64,000 bases of DNA from Virgifigura deserti (GTDB taxonomy: Bacteria; Pseudomonadota; Alphaproteobacteria; Dongiales; Dongiaceae): contig QOZR01000006.1 in assembly GCA_003576685.1 (NCBI GenBank), forward strand, positions 245,202 through 309,201, written 5' to 3'. This document shows, one piece after another, positions 9,432-19,357 of the stretch (within the stretch, counting starts at the first letter, position 1; each line of letters starts with the position of its first letter). Both the position numbers and the translations under genes were made by a program. The notes under the pieces are model-generated. The model was not told the origin of the DNA, ran no database searches, and was given only the letters and a program-made list of their open reading frames with translations.

Positions 9432-9971
9432 ATGCGCCTGTTCGTCGCTCTCTCCCTTCCGGAAAATCTGCGCTGGCAGTTGCAGTTGCTCTGCTCCGGC
9501 TTGCCGGACGTGCGCTGGGTCCCGCCGGAGAATTTCCACATCACCCTCCGATTCATCGGTGATGTCGATGGTGGGGTCGTCGAGGACATCGATGCGGCGC
9601 TGGCCGGCATCCGGGCGCCCGGCTTCCGACTCCAGCTCGCCGGCGTCGGCCATTTCGGCAGCGGCGGCAAGGTGCGGTCCCTGTGGGCCGGGGTGGCGCG
9701 GGAGCCGGCCTTGCAGCATCTGCACGACAAGATCGAATCGGCGGTCGTGCGCGCCGGCCTGGAACCCGACGGCCAGAAATTCACGCCGCATGTGACCCTT
9801 GCCCGGCCCAAGGGCGTCAAGCTTCCGAAGCTGCCGGACTTTCTGGCACGCCACAGCCTGTTCCGCAGCGAGCCGTTCGAGGTGACGCACTTCACCCTCT
9901 ATTCCAGCTTCCTCAGCCACAGCGGCGCGATCTACCAGGCCGAACGGAGCTATGAGCTGAGCCGGATGTGA
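9432..9971 (+). CDS. thpR: RNA 2',3'-cyclic phosphodiesterase
   Basis: 179-residue 2H phosphoesterase, opening RNA 2',3'-cyclic phosphates (formerly called 2'-5' RNA ligase LigT). The two catalytic H-x-T motifs are H-I-T-L at about residue 36 and H-V-T-L near residue 119. The length is typical. GGAGG lies upstream at about 9416-9420. The stop TGA overlaps the ATG of cobB (TGATG), so the two are translationally coupled. Confidence 0.92.
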   Translation: MRLFVALSLPENLRWQLQLLCSGLPDVRWVPPENFHITLRFIGDVDGGVVEDIDAALAGIRAPGFRLQLAGVGHFGSGGKVRSLWAGVAREPALQHLHDKIESAVVRAGLEPDGQKFTPHVTLARPKGVKLPKLPDFLARHSLFRSEPFEVTHFTLYSSFLSHSGAIYQAERSYELSRM

Positions 9972-10708
9972 TGACTCGGTCCGACTTCGGCTCTCCGCCG
10001 CGCGACGGCCGTATCGTGATCTTGACCGGCGCGGGAATCTCCAAGGAATCCGGCCTCGATACCTTCCGCGATGCCAACGGTCTCTGGAGCCGCGTGCGGA
10101 TCGAGGACGTGGCAACGCCCGAGGCCTTCGCCCGCGATCCAGCGCGCGTGCAGGCGTTCTACAACGCCCGCCGCCGCGGCCTGCGCGAGGCGGCGGTGAC
10201 GCCCAACGCGGCGCATCGGGCGCTGGTCGCGCTGGAGCAGCGCTGGCCGGGCGAGATCCTTCTGGTGACGCAGAATATCGACGATCTGCACGAGCGTGCC
10301 GGCAGCGAGAAGCTGATCCATATGCATGGGGAGCTGTTCAAGGCGCGCTGCCTCGCCTGCGCCGGAATCATGGATTGGCGCGACGACCTCGAGTCGACGA
10401 CTCTCTGTCCCGGCTGCAACTCAACGGGCGGTTTGCGCCCACATGTGGTCTGGTTCGGCGAGATGCCGCTGGAAATGGATCGGATCTATCAGGCACTGGC
10501 CGATTGCGACCTGTTCGTCGCGATTGGCACCTCGGGCACCGTCTATCCGGCCGCCGGCTTCGCCATGGAGGCGCTGGCGGCCGGCGCCCATACGGTGGAA
10601 CTGAACCTGGAACCGTCCGCCGGGCCAAGCGCCTTCGCCGAGCGGCGCCTCGGTCCGGCCACCCGGATCGTGCCGGACTTCGTCGAGCGGCTGCTGTCGG
10701 ACCGATGA
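9971..10708 (+). CDS. cobB: NAD-dependent protein deacylase, sirtuin family
   Basis: 245-residue sirtuin removing acyl groups from lysines with NAD. G-A-G-I-S-K-E-S-G and F-R-D-A-N-G-L-W bind NAD, T-Q-N-I-D-D-L-H follows, and catalytic His is residue 119 in H-M-H-G-E. The zinc site is C127-x2-C130 and C146-x2-C149. Y64 and R67 in F-Y-N-A-R-R-R are the class III (SIRT5-like) pair that reads succinyl/malonyl groups, so desuccinylase activity is expected as well as deacetylase. A GTG immediately upstream (9968) is an alternative start. The 3' end overlaps the next gene by ATGA. Confidence 0.95.
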   Translation: MTRSDFGSPPRDGRIVILTGAGISKESGLDTFRDANGLWSRVRIEDVATPEAFARDPARVQAFYNARRRGLREAAVTPNAAHRALVALEQRWPGEILLVTQNIDDLHERAGSEKLIHMHGELFKARCLACAGIMDWRDDLESTTLCPGCNSTGGLRPHVVWFGEMPLEMDRIYQALADCDLFVAIGTSGTVYPAAGFAMEALAAGAHTVELNLEPSAGPSAFAERRLGPATRIVPDFVERLLSDR

Positions 10709-11301
10709 GCGGGGAGCCGTCGCTGACCGAGCTGCTGCGGCAGATTCGCGCCTGCCGCCTTTGCGCGGAGCATCTGCCGCTCGGTCCGCGGCCGGTGGTG
10801 CGCGCCAATGCGGCAGCCCCGCTGCTGATCGTCGGCCAAGCGCCGGGGACGCGGGTCCATGAAAGCGGCATCCCCTGGAACGACCGCAGCGGCGACCGCC
10901 TGCGCGACTGGCTGCAGCTCGACCGCGCGACTTTCTATGACGAGAGCCGGGTCGCCATCGTGCCGATGGGTTTCTGCTATCCCGGCGTCGACCGGAACGG
11001 CGGCGACAAGCCGCCGCGGCGGGAATGTGCGCCGCTCTGGCATGAGGCTATCCGGGCGCGGCTCCCGCATGTCGCCCTGACCCTGCTGGTCGGACAATAT
11101 GCGCAGGCTCACTATCTCGGCGCGGCGCGAAAATCGACCATGACCGAGACGGTGCGCGCCTGGCGGGATTTTCTCCCCGATTTCCTGCCATTGCCGCATC
11201 CGAGCTGGCGCAACACGGCTTGGCTGAAGAGGAACCCCTGGTTCGCCGAGGATCTTCTGCCGGATCTACGCCGGCGGGTAGGAGCGGTTCTCGGCCGCTG
11301 A
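10705..11301 (+). CDS. Uracil-DNA glycosylase family protein with a possible iron-sulfur cluster
   Basis: 198-residue member of the uracil-DNA glycosylase superfamily, expected to remove uracil or a related damaged base from DNA. Motif 1 is GQAPG at 44-48 followed by G-I-P-W-N-D, and motif 2 is H-P-S at 165-167. Four cysteines at 17, 20, 91 and 108 follow the CxxC...C-x15/16-C spacing of the [4Fe-4S] family 4/5 enzymes. ATG 10705 overlaps the cobB stop (ATGA), making thpR-cobB-this gene a coupled unit. The exact glycosylase family is uncertain. Confidence 0.8.
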   Translation: MSGEPSLTELLRQIRACRLCAEHLPLGPRPVVRANAAAPLLIVGQAPGTRVHESGIPWNDRSGDRLRDWLQLDRATFYDESRVAIVPMGFCYPGVDRNGGDKPPRRECAPLWHEAIRARLPHVALTLLVGQYAQAHYLGAARKSTMTETVRAWRDFLPDFLPLPHPSWRNTAWLKRNPWFAEDLLPDLRRRVGAVLGR

Positions 11302-11302
11302 C

Positions 11303-11752
11303 TCAGTTGTGCGGCCGGCTGTCCTCGACCTCAGCCTCCGCTTCCAGCCGCTCCATATCCTCGTCGCTGAAGCCGAAATGATGGCCGATCTCGTGGATCA
11401 GCACATGGCGCACGAGATGCGTCAAATCCTCGCTGCTCTCGCACCAATAGTCGAGCAGCGGCCTGCGATAGAGCAGGATCATGTCGAGGTCGCTCGACAC
11501 GTCCATCACGCTCTTGTGGTTGAGGGCGACGCCGCGATAGAGGCCGAGGAGGTCGAACGGCGTTTCGAGCTCCATCTCCTGCTCGGTCTCGGCATCGGGG
11601 AACTCTTCGATCCGGATCACCACGTCGCCGACGAAGCGGCTCAGCTCCTCCGGGATCGTCGCATAGGCCTGCTGTGCGATCTCCTCGAGGTCGGCGAGGC
11701 TGGGCGGCGCGGAGAAGCGGCCGGGCAGGGCGTATTTATGAGCACTCATCAT
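11303..11752 (-). CDS. Zincin-like metallopeptidase family protein (PF06262-type)
   Basis: 149-residue small protein with a zinc-metallopeptidase signature H-E-I-G-H-H-F-G (H120, E121, H124) near the C-terminus. The length and acidic tail are typical of the zincin-like family often annotated as possibly proteolytic. Substrates are unknown. It is convergent with the glycosylase gene, its stop lying 1 base beyond. Two consecutive ATGs (11752 and 11749) are equally possible starts. Confidence 0.8.
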   Translation of the reverse strand: MMSAHKYALPGRFSAPPSLADLEEIAQQAYATIPEELSRFVGDVVIRIEEFPDAETEQEMELETPFDLLGLYRGVALNHKSVMDVSSDLDMILLYRRPLLDYWCESSEDLTHLVRHVLIHEIGHHFGFSDEDMERLEAEAEVEDSRPHN

Positions 11753-11858
11753 AGTCTGTACTTAGTCAGGCTTGGCACCAACGCCAAGCGCGGCCGCAGG
11801 AAAGTTTCACTGGTTGGCCCAAGACCGCAACCTTCGACTGCATGCGGGATACAGGCCG

Positions 11859-12620
11859 TCACTTCGGCGCCAGCCGCAGCGCGCCGTCGAGCCGCACGAC
11901 CTCGCCGTTGAGCAGGACGTTCTCGACCATATGCAGGGCAAGGCGCGAAACCTCATGCGCATGGCCCAGGCGGCTCGGGAAGGGGACCGAATCGCCAAGG
12001 CTCTTCTGCAGCTCTTCCGGCAGGGTCAGCATCATCGGCGTGGCGATCAGGCCCGGCGCGATCGCCAGCACGCGGATGCCCGACCGCGCCAGATCGCGGG
12101 CGGCCGGCAGGGTCAGCCCGGCGATCCCCGCCTTCGATGCAGCATAGGCGGCTTGGCCGATCTGGCCCTCATAGGCGGCGACCGACGAGGTCGAGATGAT
12201 CACGCCGCGCTCGCCATCGGCGAGCGGCTCCAGCCCGGCCATGTCGGCGGCGGCGAGCCGCATCATGTTGAAGGTGCCGATCAGGTTGACGTTGATGACC
12301 TTGGCGAAGTTGTCCAGGGGCAGCGGACCGTCGCGGCCGACGATCCGGCCCGGGATCAGGATGCCGGCGACGTTGACCAGGATGCGGGCGGGGCCATGAG
12401 CGGCGCGGGCGCGCGCGATCGCGGCCTCGCCGCTGGCGGCGTCGCTCACGTCGCAGCCGACCGCCAGCCCGCCGATCTCCGCGGCGACGGCGGCGGCACC
12501 TTCCTCATTGACGTCGAGGACGGCCACCTTGGCGCCGGCTCCGGCGAGCGCCCGCGCCACATCGGCGCCGATCCCGGACCCGCCGCCGGTGACCAGCGCC
12601 GCCTGACCCTTGATATCCAT
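11859..12620 (-). CDS. SDR-family 3-hydroxyacyl-CoA dehydrogenase-like oxidoreductase
   Basis: 253-residue NAD-dependent short-chain dehydrogenase. The Rossmann glycine motif is T-G-G-G-S-G-I-G at about 11-18, D36 favours NAD, and the catalytic residues are Ser145/146, Tyr159 and Lys163. The C-terminal segment with P-F-P-S-R-L-G and N-G-E-V-V-R-L-D-G-A-L-R resembles 17-beta-HSD type 10 / short-chain 3-hydroxyacyl-CoA dehydrogenase, so a role in fatty or branched acyl-CoA oxidation is plausible. It stands alone downstream of the sensory pair. Confidence 0.88.
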   Translation of the reverse strand: MDIKGQAALVTGGGSGIGADVARALAGAGAKVAVLDVNEEGAAAVAAEIGGLAVGCDVSDAASGEAAIARARAAHGPARILVNVAGILIPGRIVGRDGPLPLDNFAKVINVNLIGTFNMMRLAAADMAGLEPLADGERGVIISTSSVAAYEGQIGQAAYAASKAGIAGLTLPAARDLARSGIRVLAIAPGLIATPMMLTLPEELQKSLGDSVPFPSRLGHAHEVSRLALHMVENVLLNGEVVRLDGALRLAPK

Positions 12621-12711
12621 ACTCTCTCCGCTCCTCTCGAATGCGCAATGAGGGCCCGGTCATAGCAGACTGGCGCCGCGCTGGCGACGGGGTGTCGTGG
12701 TAAAAGGGTGG

Positions 12712-13092
12712 CTACCCGCCGTTGACCCGGCGGAGCGCCGCAGCGGTGACGCGCTCGAGCGACAGCCGATCGAACGGCTTGGTCAGGCGCGGATGGTCCC
12801 GGAACTTCTCCGGCAGGACCCACTCGTCATAGCCGGTGGCGAACAGGAAGGGAGTATTGCGGGCAAGGAGCCGCTCGGCGACCGGAAACACCGCCTCGCC
12901 GCGCAGGTTCACGTCGAGGATCGCGCCGTCCAGCAATTCGTCACTTACCGCATTGAGCGCGCTGTCGAGATCGGGCACCGGGCCGATCACCTCGACTCCC
13001 AGCAGGTGCAGCATCTCGGCGACTTCGACGGCTGGCAAATACTCGTCCTCGACCAACAGGATGCGAAGGCCGTCCAGCTCGGATATGCTCAT
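12712..13092 (-). CDS. Single-domain response regulator, FATGY subclass
   Basis: 126-residue stand-alone receiver domain. The acidic pocket is V-E-D-E at 14-17, the phospho-acceptor is D60 in I-L-D-V-N-L, F-A-T-G-Y is at 84-88, and the conserved Lys is K105 in L-T-K-P-F. The F-A-T-G-Y motif places it in the alphaproteobacterial FATGUY receivers, often partners of HWE kinases. It overlaps the upstream kinase by 4 bases (ATGA), so the kinase is its likely phosphodonor. It has no output domain. Confidence 0.88.
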   Translation of the reverse strand: MSISELDGLRILLVEDEYLPAVEVAEMLHLLGVEVIGPVPDLDSALNAVSDELLDGAILDVNLRGEAVFPVAERLLARNTPFLFATGYDEWVLPEKFRDHPRLTKPFDRLSLERVTAAALRRVNGG

Positions 13093-14669
13093 TGTCCGGC
13101 CAGTTCACCCGGTCGCAGCTTGCCGACATTCTCGGTCAGCGGCACCTGGATGACGCAGCGGATGCCGTCGCTGCCGATCTCGAAGCGGGACGCGCCGCCG
13201 AGCTGGTAGGGCACGCCGCGCTCGACGAGGTCACGGCCGAAACCGGCGCTTGCGGAACGGTCGATATCCGAAACGCCGGCCTCGATCCAGCGCCAATCGA
13301 GCCGTCCGCCGTCGACCGTGGGCTCGATCGTCCAGGTGACCTCGATCCGGCCGCCTGCCACGAGCGCGCCGTATTTCATCGCGTTCGTCGCCAGCTCGTG
13401 GAAGACGAGGCCGAGAAGCTGCGCCGTCTTCGGCTTGAGGAGGACCTCCGGCCCGTGAATCTCTAGATTCTCTCCTTCCCGCGCGTCGTAGGGGAGCAAC
13501 TCGTCCAGCAGCAGCTCGTGCAGGTCCACCTCTTCCGCGCCGCCGCGGCTGAGCAACGACTGCGTCACGGCCAGCGCGTGCAGGCGCCCCTCGAAGATCG
13601 CGGCGAAATCTTCCAACGACCTGGCACGGCGGAGTGTCCGCGTCGAGAGCGAGCGGATCAGGGCCAGATTGTTCTTCACGCGGTGCTGAAGCTCCGCGGT
13701 CAGAACCCGCTGCCGCCGCTCCGCCGCCTTCCGGGCCGTGATGTCGTTCTCGAGAACGGTGAGCCCCTCCGACGAGGGATAGAACCGATATTCGAACCAT
13801 CGATCGAGCCGCGGGCAGAAATACTCGAATTCGACGGGGGTCCGCCTTGCGGCGGCAAAATGGGCCTTCCGGTGAAGCAGCGTGCCGACCGTGTCGGGAA
13901 ACAGGTCCCAGACATTGCGGCCGATCATGACCTCCGGCTCCAGCCCGGCGATCGCCGCGGCCTTGGCGTTCACCCGGGTGAAGCGCCATGCCCGGTCGAC
14001 GGTCATGAACCCGTCGCTGATGCTCGAGAGGACGGCGTCCAGCGCCTGCCGGGCCGACGCCGCCTCCGCGCGCAGCCGCTCGGTCGCGCGGGCGGTCTCC
14101 TGCAGCGCGCAGTTCGCCTCGACCAGCCGCCTGTTGGCTTCGATCATTTCCCGTGCGTCGTTGGCGAGGCTGGGGAATGCGTCGCCTCCAGGTCTCACGC
14201 CGTCGATCTCCGCCGGTCCCCCGCGCGTGCCTCGATGCTCGATATAGGAGGCGAGGCGATGGATGGGCCGGTTCTGCCTGTCGAAGATCGAAGTGACGAA
14301 CAGGGCGGTGCGGACGGGCGTGCCGTCTTTGCGGTAGGTCTGCAGATCGACGACGATGTCCCTGTTGCAGCGAAGCGCGTCGTCCACCTGGGCCGTCACG
14401 GCCGGGTCGGCGCCGGCCCCGAACAGGAAGTCATAGCGTTCGCCCAGCACCTCGTCGGCCGAATAGCCGGTGAGGTCGAGGAATGCCTTGTTGACGGAGA
14501 CGATCGGATCGTCGGGCAGGTTGGGGTCGGTGATGATGGTCGGCACCGGCATTTCCGCGATCACCGGGTCGAGGCCGCCATCCGGCCGGGCATTGAAGGC
14601 GCGAGGCGCCTCCACAGGCGTGCTCTCTTCCTCAAGGATTCCGTCGCGGAATGGTCCGACATCATTCAT
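13089..14669 (-). CDS. Two-PAS HWE histidine kinase with a LOV-like first PAS
   Basis: 526-residue soluble sensor kinase without a membrane segment. Residues 41-145 form a PAS resembling LOV domains of HWE light kinases, but the flavin-binding cysteine position is Tyr79 (G-E-R-Y-D-F-L-F-G). A coiled-coil linker (about 170-205) and a second PAS (about 206-315) follow. The HWE dimerisation motif H-R-V-K-N-N has H329, and the ATPase has H-E-L-A-T-N-A at 424-430 and W-I-E at 461-463. It ends in a 4-base overlap with the FATGY receiver. The signal is unknown. Confidence 0.9.
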   Translation of the reverse strand: MNDVGPFRDGILEEESTPVEAPRAFNARPDGGLDPVIAEMPVPTIITDPNLPDDPIVSVNKAFLDLTGYSADEVLGERYDFLFGAGADPAVTAQVDDALRCNRDIVVDLQTYRKDGTPVRTALFVTSIFDRQNRPIHRLASYIEHRGTRGGPAEIDGVRPGGDAFPSLANDAREMIEANRRLVEANCALQETARATERLRAEAASARQALDAVLSSISDGFMTVDRAWRFTRVNAKAAAIAGLEPEVMIGRNVWDLFPDTVGTLLHRKAHFAAARRTPVEFEYFCPRLDRWFEYRFYPSSEGLTVLENDITARKAAERRQRVLTAELQHRVKNNLALIRSLSTRTLRRARSLEDFAAIFEGRLHALAVTQSLLSRGGAEEVDLHELLLDELLPYDAREGENLEIHGPEVLLKPKTAQLLGLVFHELATNAMKYGALVAGGRIEVTWTIEPTVDGGRLDWRWIEAGVSDIDRSASAGFGRDLVERGVPYQLGGASRFEIGSDGIRCVIQVPLTENVGKLRPGELAGQ

Positions 14670-14971
14670 TGAGCGCCTCCAGAAGGCCTCCTGAGGAGGG
14701 CCTCTTTAGCCAACCACGTCGACGTGCTTTCGATCCGTTCTTGCTGGATTATCGTCCAACTCTGCGAATAGGCGGGGAACGCAATGAGTCCAGGAGCGCT
14801 GCGCCAGCGTTGGCGCCGTTCATCGGTTGTATACTGTATACATGTATCACCCGGCCGAGGCAAAGGCCTGAGTCTCCGACTCCCAGTATATTTCGTTCGC
14901 ACGGTTTCGCGACGGTCGCGGCCGGGCGGCGCGGCATTGCACCGCATCGATCCCGCCTTATATCATATTCC
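14670..14971. other. Divergent intergenic region
   Basis: About 300 non-coding bases between the divergent kinase operon and the YkvA-like gene. It is less GC-rich than its flanks around 14827-14905. It holds one conspicuous 15-bp palindrome at 14828-14842 (annotated separately) and a second related TGTAT half-site just after it. No RNA gene was recognised. Confidence 0.6.
14828..14842. promoter_or_regulatory. Palindromic candidate operator TGTATACTGTATACA
   Basis: A 15-bp perfect inverted repeat (TGTATAC, central T, GTATACA) in the divergent intergenic region, AT-rich in a GC-rich setting. GTATAC-type palindromes are common operators of GntR-type and related regulators, but no such regulator is adjacent. 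Regulatory role is inferred from symmetry and position only. Confidence 0.4.
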
Positions 14972-15382
14972 ATGACGCAGAAGAGCCTCGTTCCTTACGA
15001 TCCGGAGAAGCTGGCACGCGACAAGGCGCGGGTCGAGGATGGATTCTGGGACAAGTTGCGCCGCTATGCCCGCCGGGTTCCGTTCGCCGAGGAAGCCGTG
15101 GTGGTTTATTACTGCGCGATCGATCCGGCGACGCCATTGCAGGTAAGGGCAGTACTCTACGGCGCGCTGGCCTATTTCGTCCTGCCGTTCGACGTCCTGC
15201 CCGATCTGGTGCCCTTGCTCGGCTTCACCGACGATGCGGCGATCCTGTATGCCGCGATCCGCACGGTGACACCTCACATCACCGACCGGCATCGCGCCCG
15301 CGCCAGGGACGCGCTCGCCGACACGGACTCGGGTGACACTGGCGCGGATGCATCGCCGCGGTCTAGCGAAACCGCCACCTGA
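14972..15382 (+). CDS. YkvA family protein (DUF1232)
   Basis: 136-residue protein with the DUF1232 core at about 60-105: A-L-A-Y-F-V-L-P-F-D-V-L-P-D-L-V-P-L-L-G-F-T-D-D, a hydrophobic hairpin ending in the conserved D-D. The N-terminus is basic and soluble. The family is widespread, probably membrane-associated, and of unknown function. The ATG at 14972 was chosen because the first conserved residues follow within 40 amino acids; the upstream open frame has no site and poor coding character. Confidence 0.82.
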   Translation: MTQKSLVPYDPEKLARDKARVEDGFWDKLRRYARRVPFAEEAVVVYYCAIDPATPLQVRAVLYGALAYFVLPFDVLPDLVPLLGFTDDAAILYAAIRTVTPHITDRHRARARDALADTDSGDTGADASPRSSETAT

Positions 15383-15400
15383 TGGTTTCTTGACCGCCAC

Positions 15401-16381
15401 TCAGCCCCGGTGGTCCTCCCGATGTGGTGAAGGTGCCGGAGTGGCGATCACGACGGCGCCGGCCGACGCGGCGGCCTGGGTTGCCGCCGATTGGCTGAGC
15501 CTCGCCTCGCGACGGGCGATGTAGATCGCAGCGCCGACGATCACTGCGGCGCCGCTCCAAGTCCACAGGTTCGGCAGCTCGGCGAAGGCGAAATAGCCGA
15601 TGATCGAGGCAAAGACCAAGCGGGTATAGTCATAGGGCATCACCGCCGAGGCGTCGGCCAGGGCGAAGGCGCGGATGTAGCAGAGATGGCCGAGCGTGCC
15701 GAGCGCGCCCATCCCGACCAGAAGCCACCAGAGGTCCGGCTCCGGCCAAGTCCAGACTAACAGCGCCGGCAGCAGCGACATCGGCGTCATCAGCAGCACC
15801 ATATAGGTGGCGATCGCGTTGCTCGATTCGGTGCGCGAGAGATGCTTGATGATCAGCACCGAGACTGCCGAGATCGCCGCCGACAGAAGGGCCAGCGCGG
15901 CGCCGACGGTGAGGCCTTCGGTTCCCGGGCGGAGGATGATCAGCACGCCGGCGAATCCGATTACGGTCGCCGTCCAGCGCCGCGCCCGCACCACCTCCCG
16001 CAGGATCAGCGCGGCGCCGATCGTCGCGAACATCGGCGCCGCGAAGCTGATGGCCACGGCCTGCGCGAAGGGCAGCAGGGCAAGCGCCGAGAACGAGGTC
16101 AGCATCGCCGTCAGGCCGATCACTGCGCGCCAGACATAGAGGCCAAGCCGCTCGGTGCGCAGCGCCCCCAGGCCGGCGCGCCAAAGCCAGGGCAACAGGA
16201 AAGCGAGCCCGAAGAGGTTGCGGAAGAAGGCGACCTCGAAGGGATGCATCTCGTGGGTGAGATGGCGGATCACGCCGCTCAGCCCGGCAAAGAACAAGGC
16301 GGCGCCCGTCATCCACAAGGCCGCCATAGAGGACGGAGTCCGCGTCGAAAGATTCGGGACGATCCGGTCGAGCTGCGTCAT
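15401..16381 (-). CDS. DMT-superfamily transporter (two EamA domains)
   Basis: 326-residue inner-membrane protein with ten predicted hydrophobic spans in two EamA repeats (about 20-150 and 165-295). It resembles drug/metabolite exporters and the S-adenosylmethionine-uptake subgroup. Conserved points include F-F-R-N-L-F-G-L in the first repeat and A-x-A-S-A-V-M-P-Y-D-Y-T-R-L-V-F in the second. It is convergent with the YkvA-like gene. The substrate is unknown. Confidence 0.87.
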   Translation of the reverse strand: MTQLDRIVPNLSTRTPSSMAALWMTGAALFFAGLSGVIRHLTHEMHPFEVAFFRNLFGLAFLLPWLWRAGLGALRTERLGLYVWRAVIGLTAMLTSFSALALLPFAQAVAISFAAPMFATIGAALILREVVRARRWTATVIGFAGVLIILRPGTEGLTVGAALALLSAAISAVSVLIIKHLSRTESSNAIATYMVLLMTPMSLLPALLVWTWPEPDLWWLLVGMGALGTLGHLCYIRAFALADASAVMPYDYTRLVFASIIGYFAFAELPNLWTWSGAAVIVGAAIYIARREARLSQSAATQAAASAGAVVIATPAPSPHREDHRG

Positions 16382-16482
16382 CGGCCGGAACAGTAACAGG
16401 CTCCGGTAAAACTCTCATTGCCCCTGCTGCGGTGAGCCCCGCGGAATCCGGAAGCGGATTTCGCCCCGAGTCAGGCGACGAG

Positions 16483-16695
16483 TCAGGCGGCTTCGCAGCC
16501 GTGCTTGTCCGGCTCGCCTGCCGGGCCGACCACCCGCAGGGTGCGGCGACGCATGGCATCCTGAGCGACGCGGATCGCGGACCAGACCATCTCCGGGCTC
16601 AGCCGGTCGCGCTTCAGAAGCTGATGCGTGATCGGGTCGGAAAGAAGTTCGGCCAGTGTCGGCTCGGTTCCGGCGCGTGCCCATCGATGCTTCAT
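16483..16695 (-). CDS. Small conserved-looking hypothetical protein
   Basis: 70-residue protein beginning M-K-H-R-W-A-R-A, with the central segment E-P-T-L-A-E-L-L-x-D-P-I-x-x-x-L-L-x-R-D that recurs in short alphaproteobacterial proteins of unknown function. The start at 16695 is set by a strong GGAGG about 6 bases upstream on the minus strand. Its 3' end runs into a 12-bp tandem repeat (16467-16490). No domain with a known role is visible. Confidence 0.65.
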   Translation of the reverse strand: MKHRWARAGTEPTLAELLSDPITHQLLKRDRLSPEMVWSAIRVAQDAMRRRTLRVVGPAGEPDKHGCEAA

Positions 16696-16921
16696 TCTTG
16701 CCTCCTGCCTGGATTTCGGTCGCGTCCCACTCCGGGTCGGCACGAGGTGTTGCCGATCCGCTGCCGGTTTCTCCTATCGAATATCGGTGACACGAGTCCG
16801 GTGCGTTTTCTTGCGGGTATGTTAATAACGCTTTGCCGTCCGGAACGATCCGCGCTCGGATCGTCAGGGCGTGATAAATTTACGGTCTGTCCCGAGCAGC
16901 AGGTGGAAAGGGAGGATACGC

Positions 16922-18874
<1,953 letters not shown>

Positions 18875-18892
18875 GACATCGTGATGCGGACT

Positions 18893-18924
18893 CACCCCCC
18901 TCACCCCGTAAGGGAGAGGGGGTG
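18893..18924. terminator. GC-rich hairpin between convergent genes
   Basis: Imperfect inverted repeat: CACCCCCCTCACCCC at 18893-18907 against GGGAGAGGGGGTG at 18912-18924. It lies between the ligase stop and the stop of the convergent small gene. It resembles the hairpin at 56029-56059 and may act as a bidirectional terminator or be a dispersed intergenic repeat. No clear U-tract follows. Confidence 0.4.
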
Positions 18925-18926
18925 GC

Positions 18927-19097
18927 TCAGCGCGCTTTCGCCTTCTCAGCCTGCCGCTTCTGCACCGATTCCTTGTCCGTGCCGGGCTTGGTGATGCCCA
19001 TCAGGCCTTCCTCCTGGCGGGCGAAGTCCCGATCTTGCTTCTCCGGCGATTTCTTCGGAGAGGCTTCGTGCGTGTCGCGCTCTGTCTTGCCGGCCAT
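18927..19097 (-). CDS. Small Lys/Glu-rich hypothetical protein
   Basis: 56-residue, highly charged, probably disordered protein starting M-A-G-K-T-E-R-D-T-H and ending in basic K-R-Q-A-E-K-A-K-A-R. A strong GAGGAGG site 5 bases upstream fixes ATG 19097. No known domain. Small charged proteins of this kind are often part of general stress responses in alphaproteobacteria, and a possible EcfG-type promoter lies upstream, but that role is inferred. Confidence 0.6.
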   Translation of the reverse strand: MAGKTERDTHEASPKKSPEKQDRDFARQEEGLMGITKPGTDKESVQKRQAEKAKAR

Positions 19098-19156
19098 GAC
19101 GACCTCCTCAGGAAACGCTTGTCTCATCGCGTGGCGTTCTCGTCCGCTCCCTGGGA

Positions 19157-19181
19157 AACAGGCGGCCGATATCGGGGTTCC
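19157..19181 (-). promoter_or_regulatory. Possible EcfG-type promoter for the small charged protein
   Basis: On the minus strand GGAAC (19181-19177) and TGTT (19160-19157) are separated by 16 bases, one mismatch from the alphaproteobacterial general-stress consensus GGAAC-N16/17-CGTT. It would leave a leader of about 50 bases before ATG 19097. Confidence 0.3.
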
Positions 19182-19357
19182 AACGAACGGGAATCATTTG
19201 TTGGTATGGAACCGCCAGGAAGCGTAGGCTCTTGACTCAAAGAGAGCGCCAGAATGCCCGCGGAACCGCAGGCAGCGGAGAGCAAGCCGGCTCCCAAGCG
19301 GCGTCTCGGCGGTGTTATGACGCCGAAATGGAGCTGCCCCAGGCGAGGAGGTAAGCC

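Noticed and set aside
7482..10115. Long 877-codon open frame on the minus strand across tesA, tas and thpR
   Set aside because: It lies opposite three well-identified genes and its His/Arg/Asp-rich translation is the usual shadow of GC-rich coding DNA.
19114..19139. Second EcfG-like match (GAAC-N18-CGTT) nearer the small charged protein
   Set aside because: A start from it would fall inside the ribosome-binding site of the gene.
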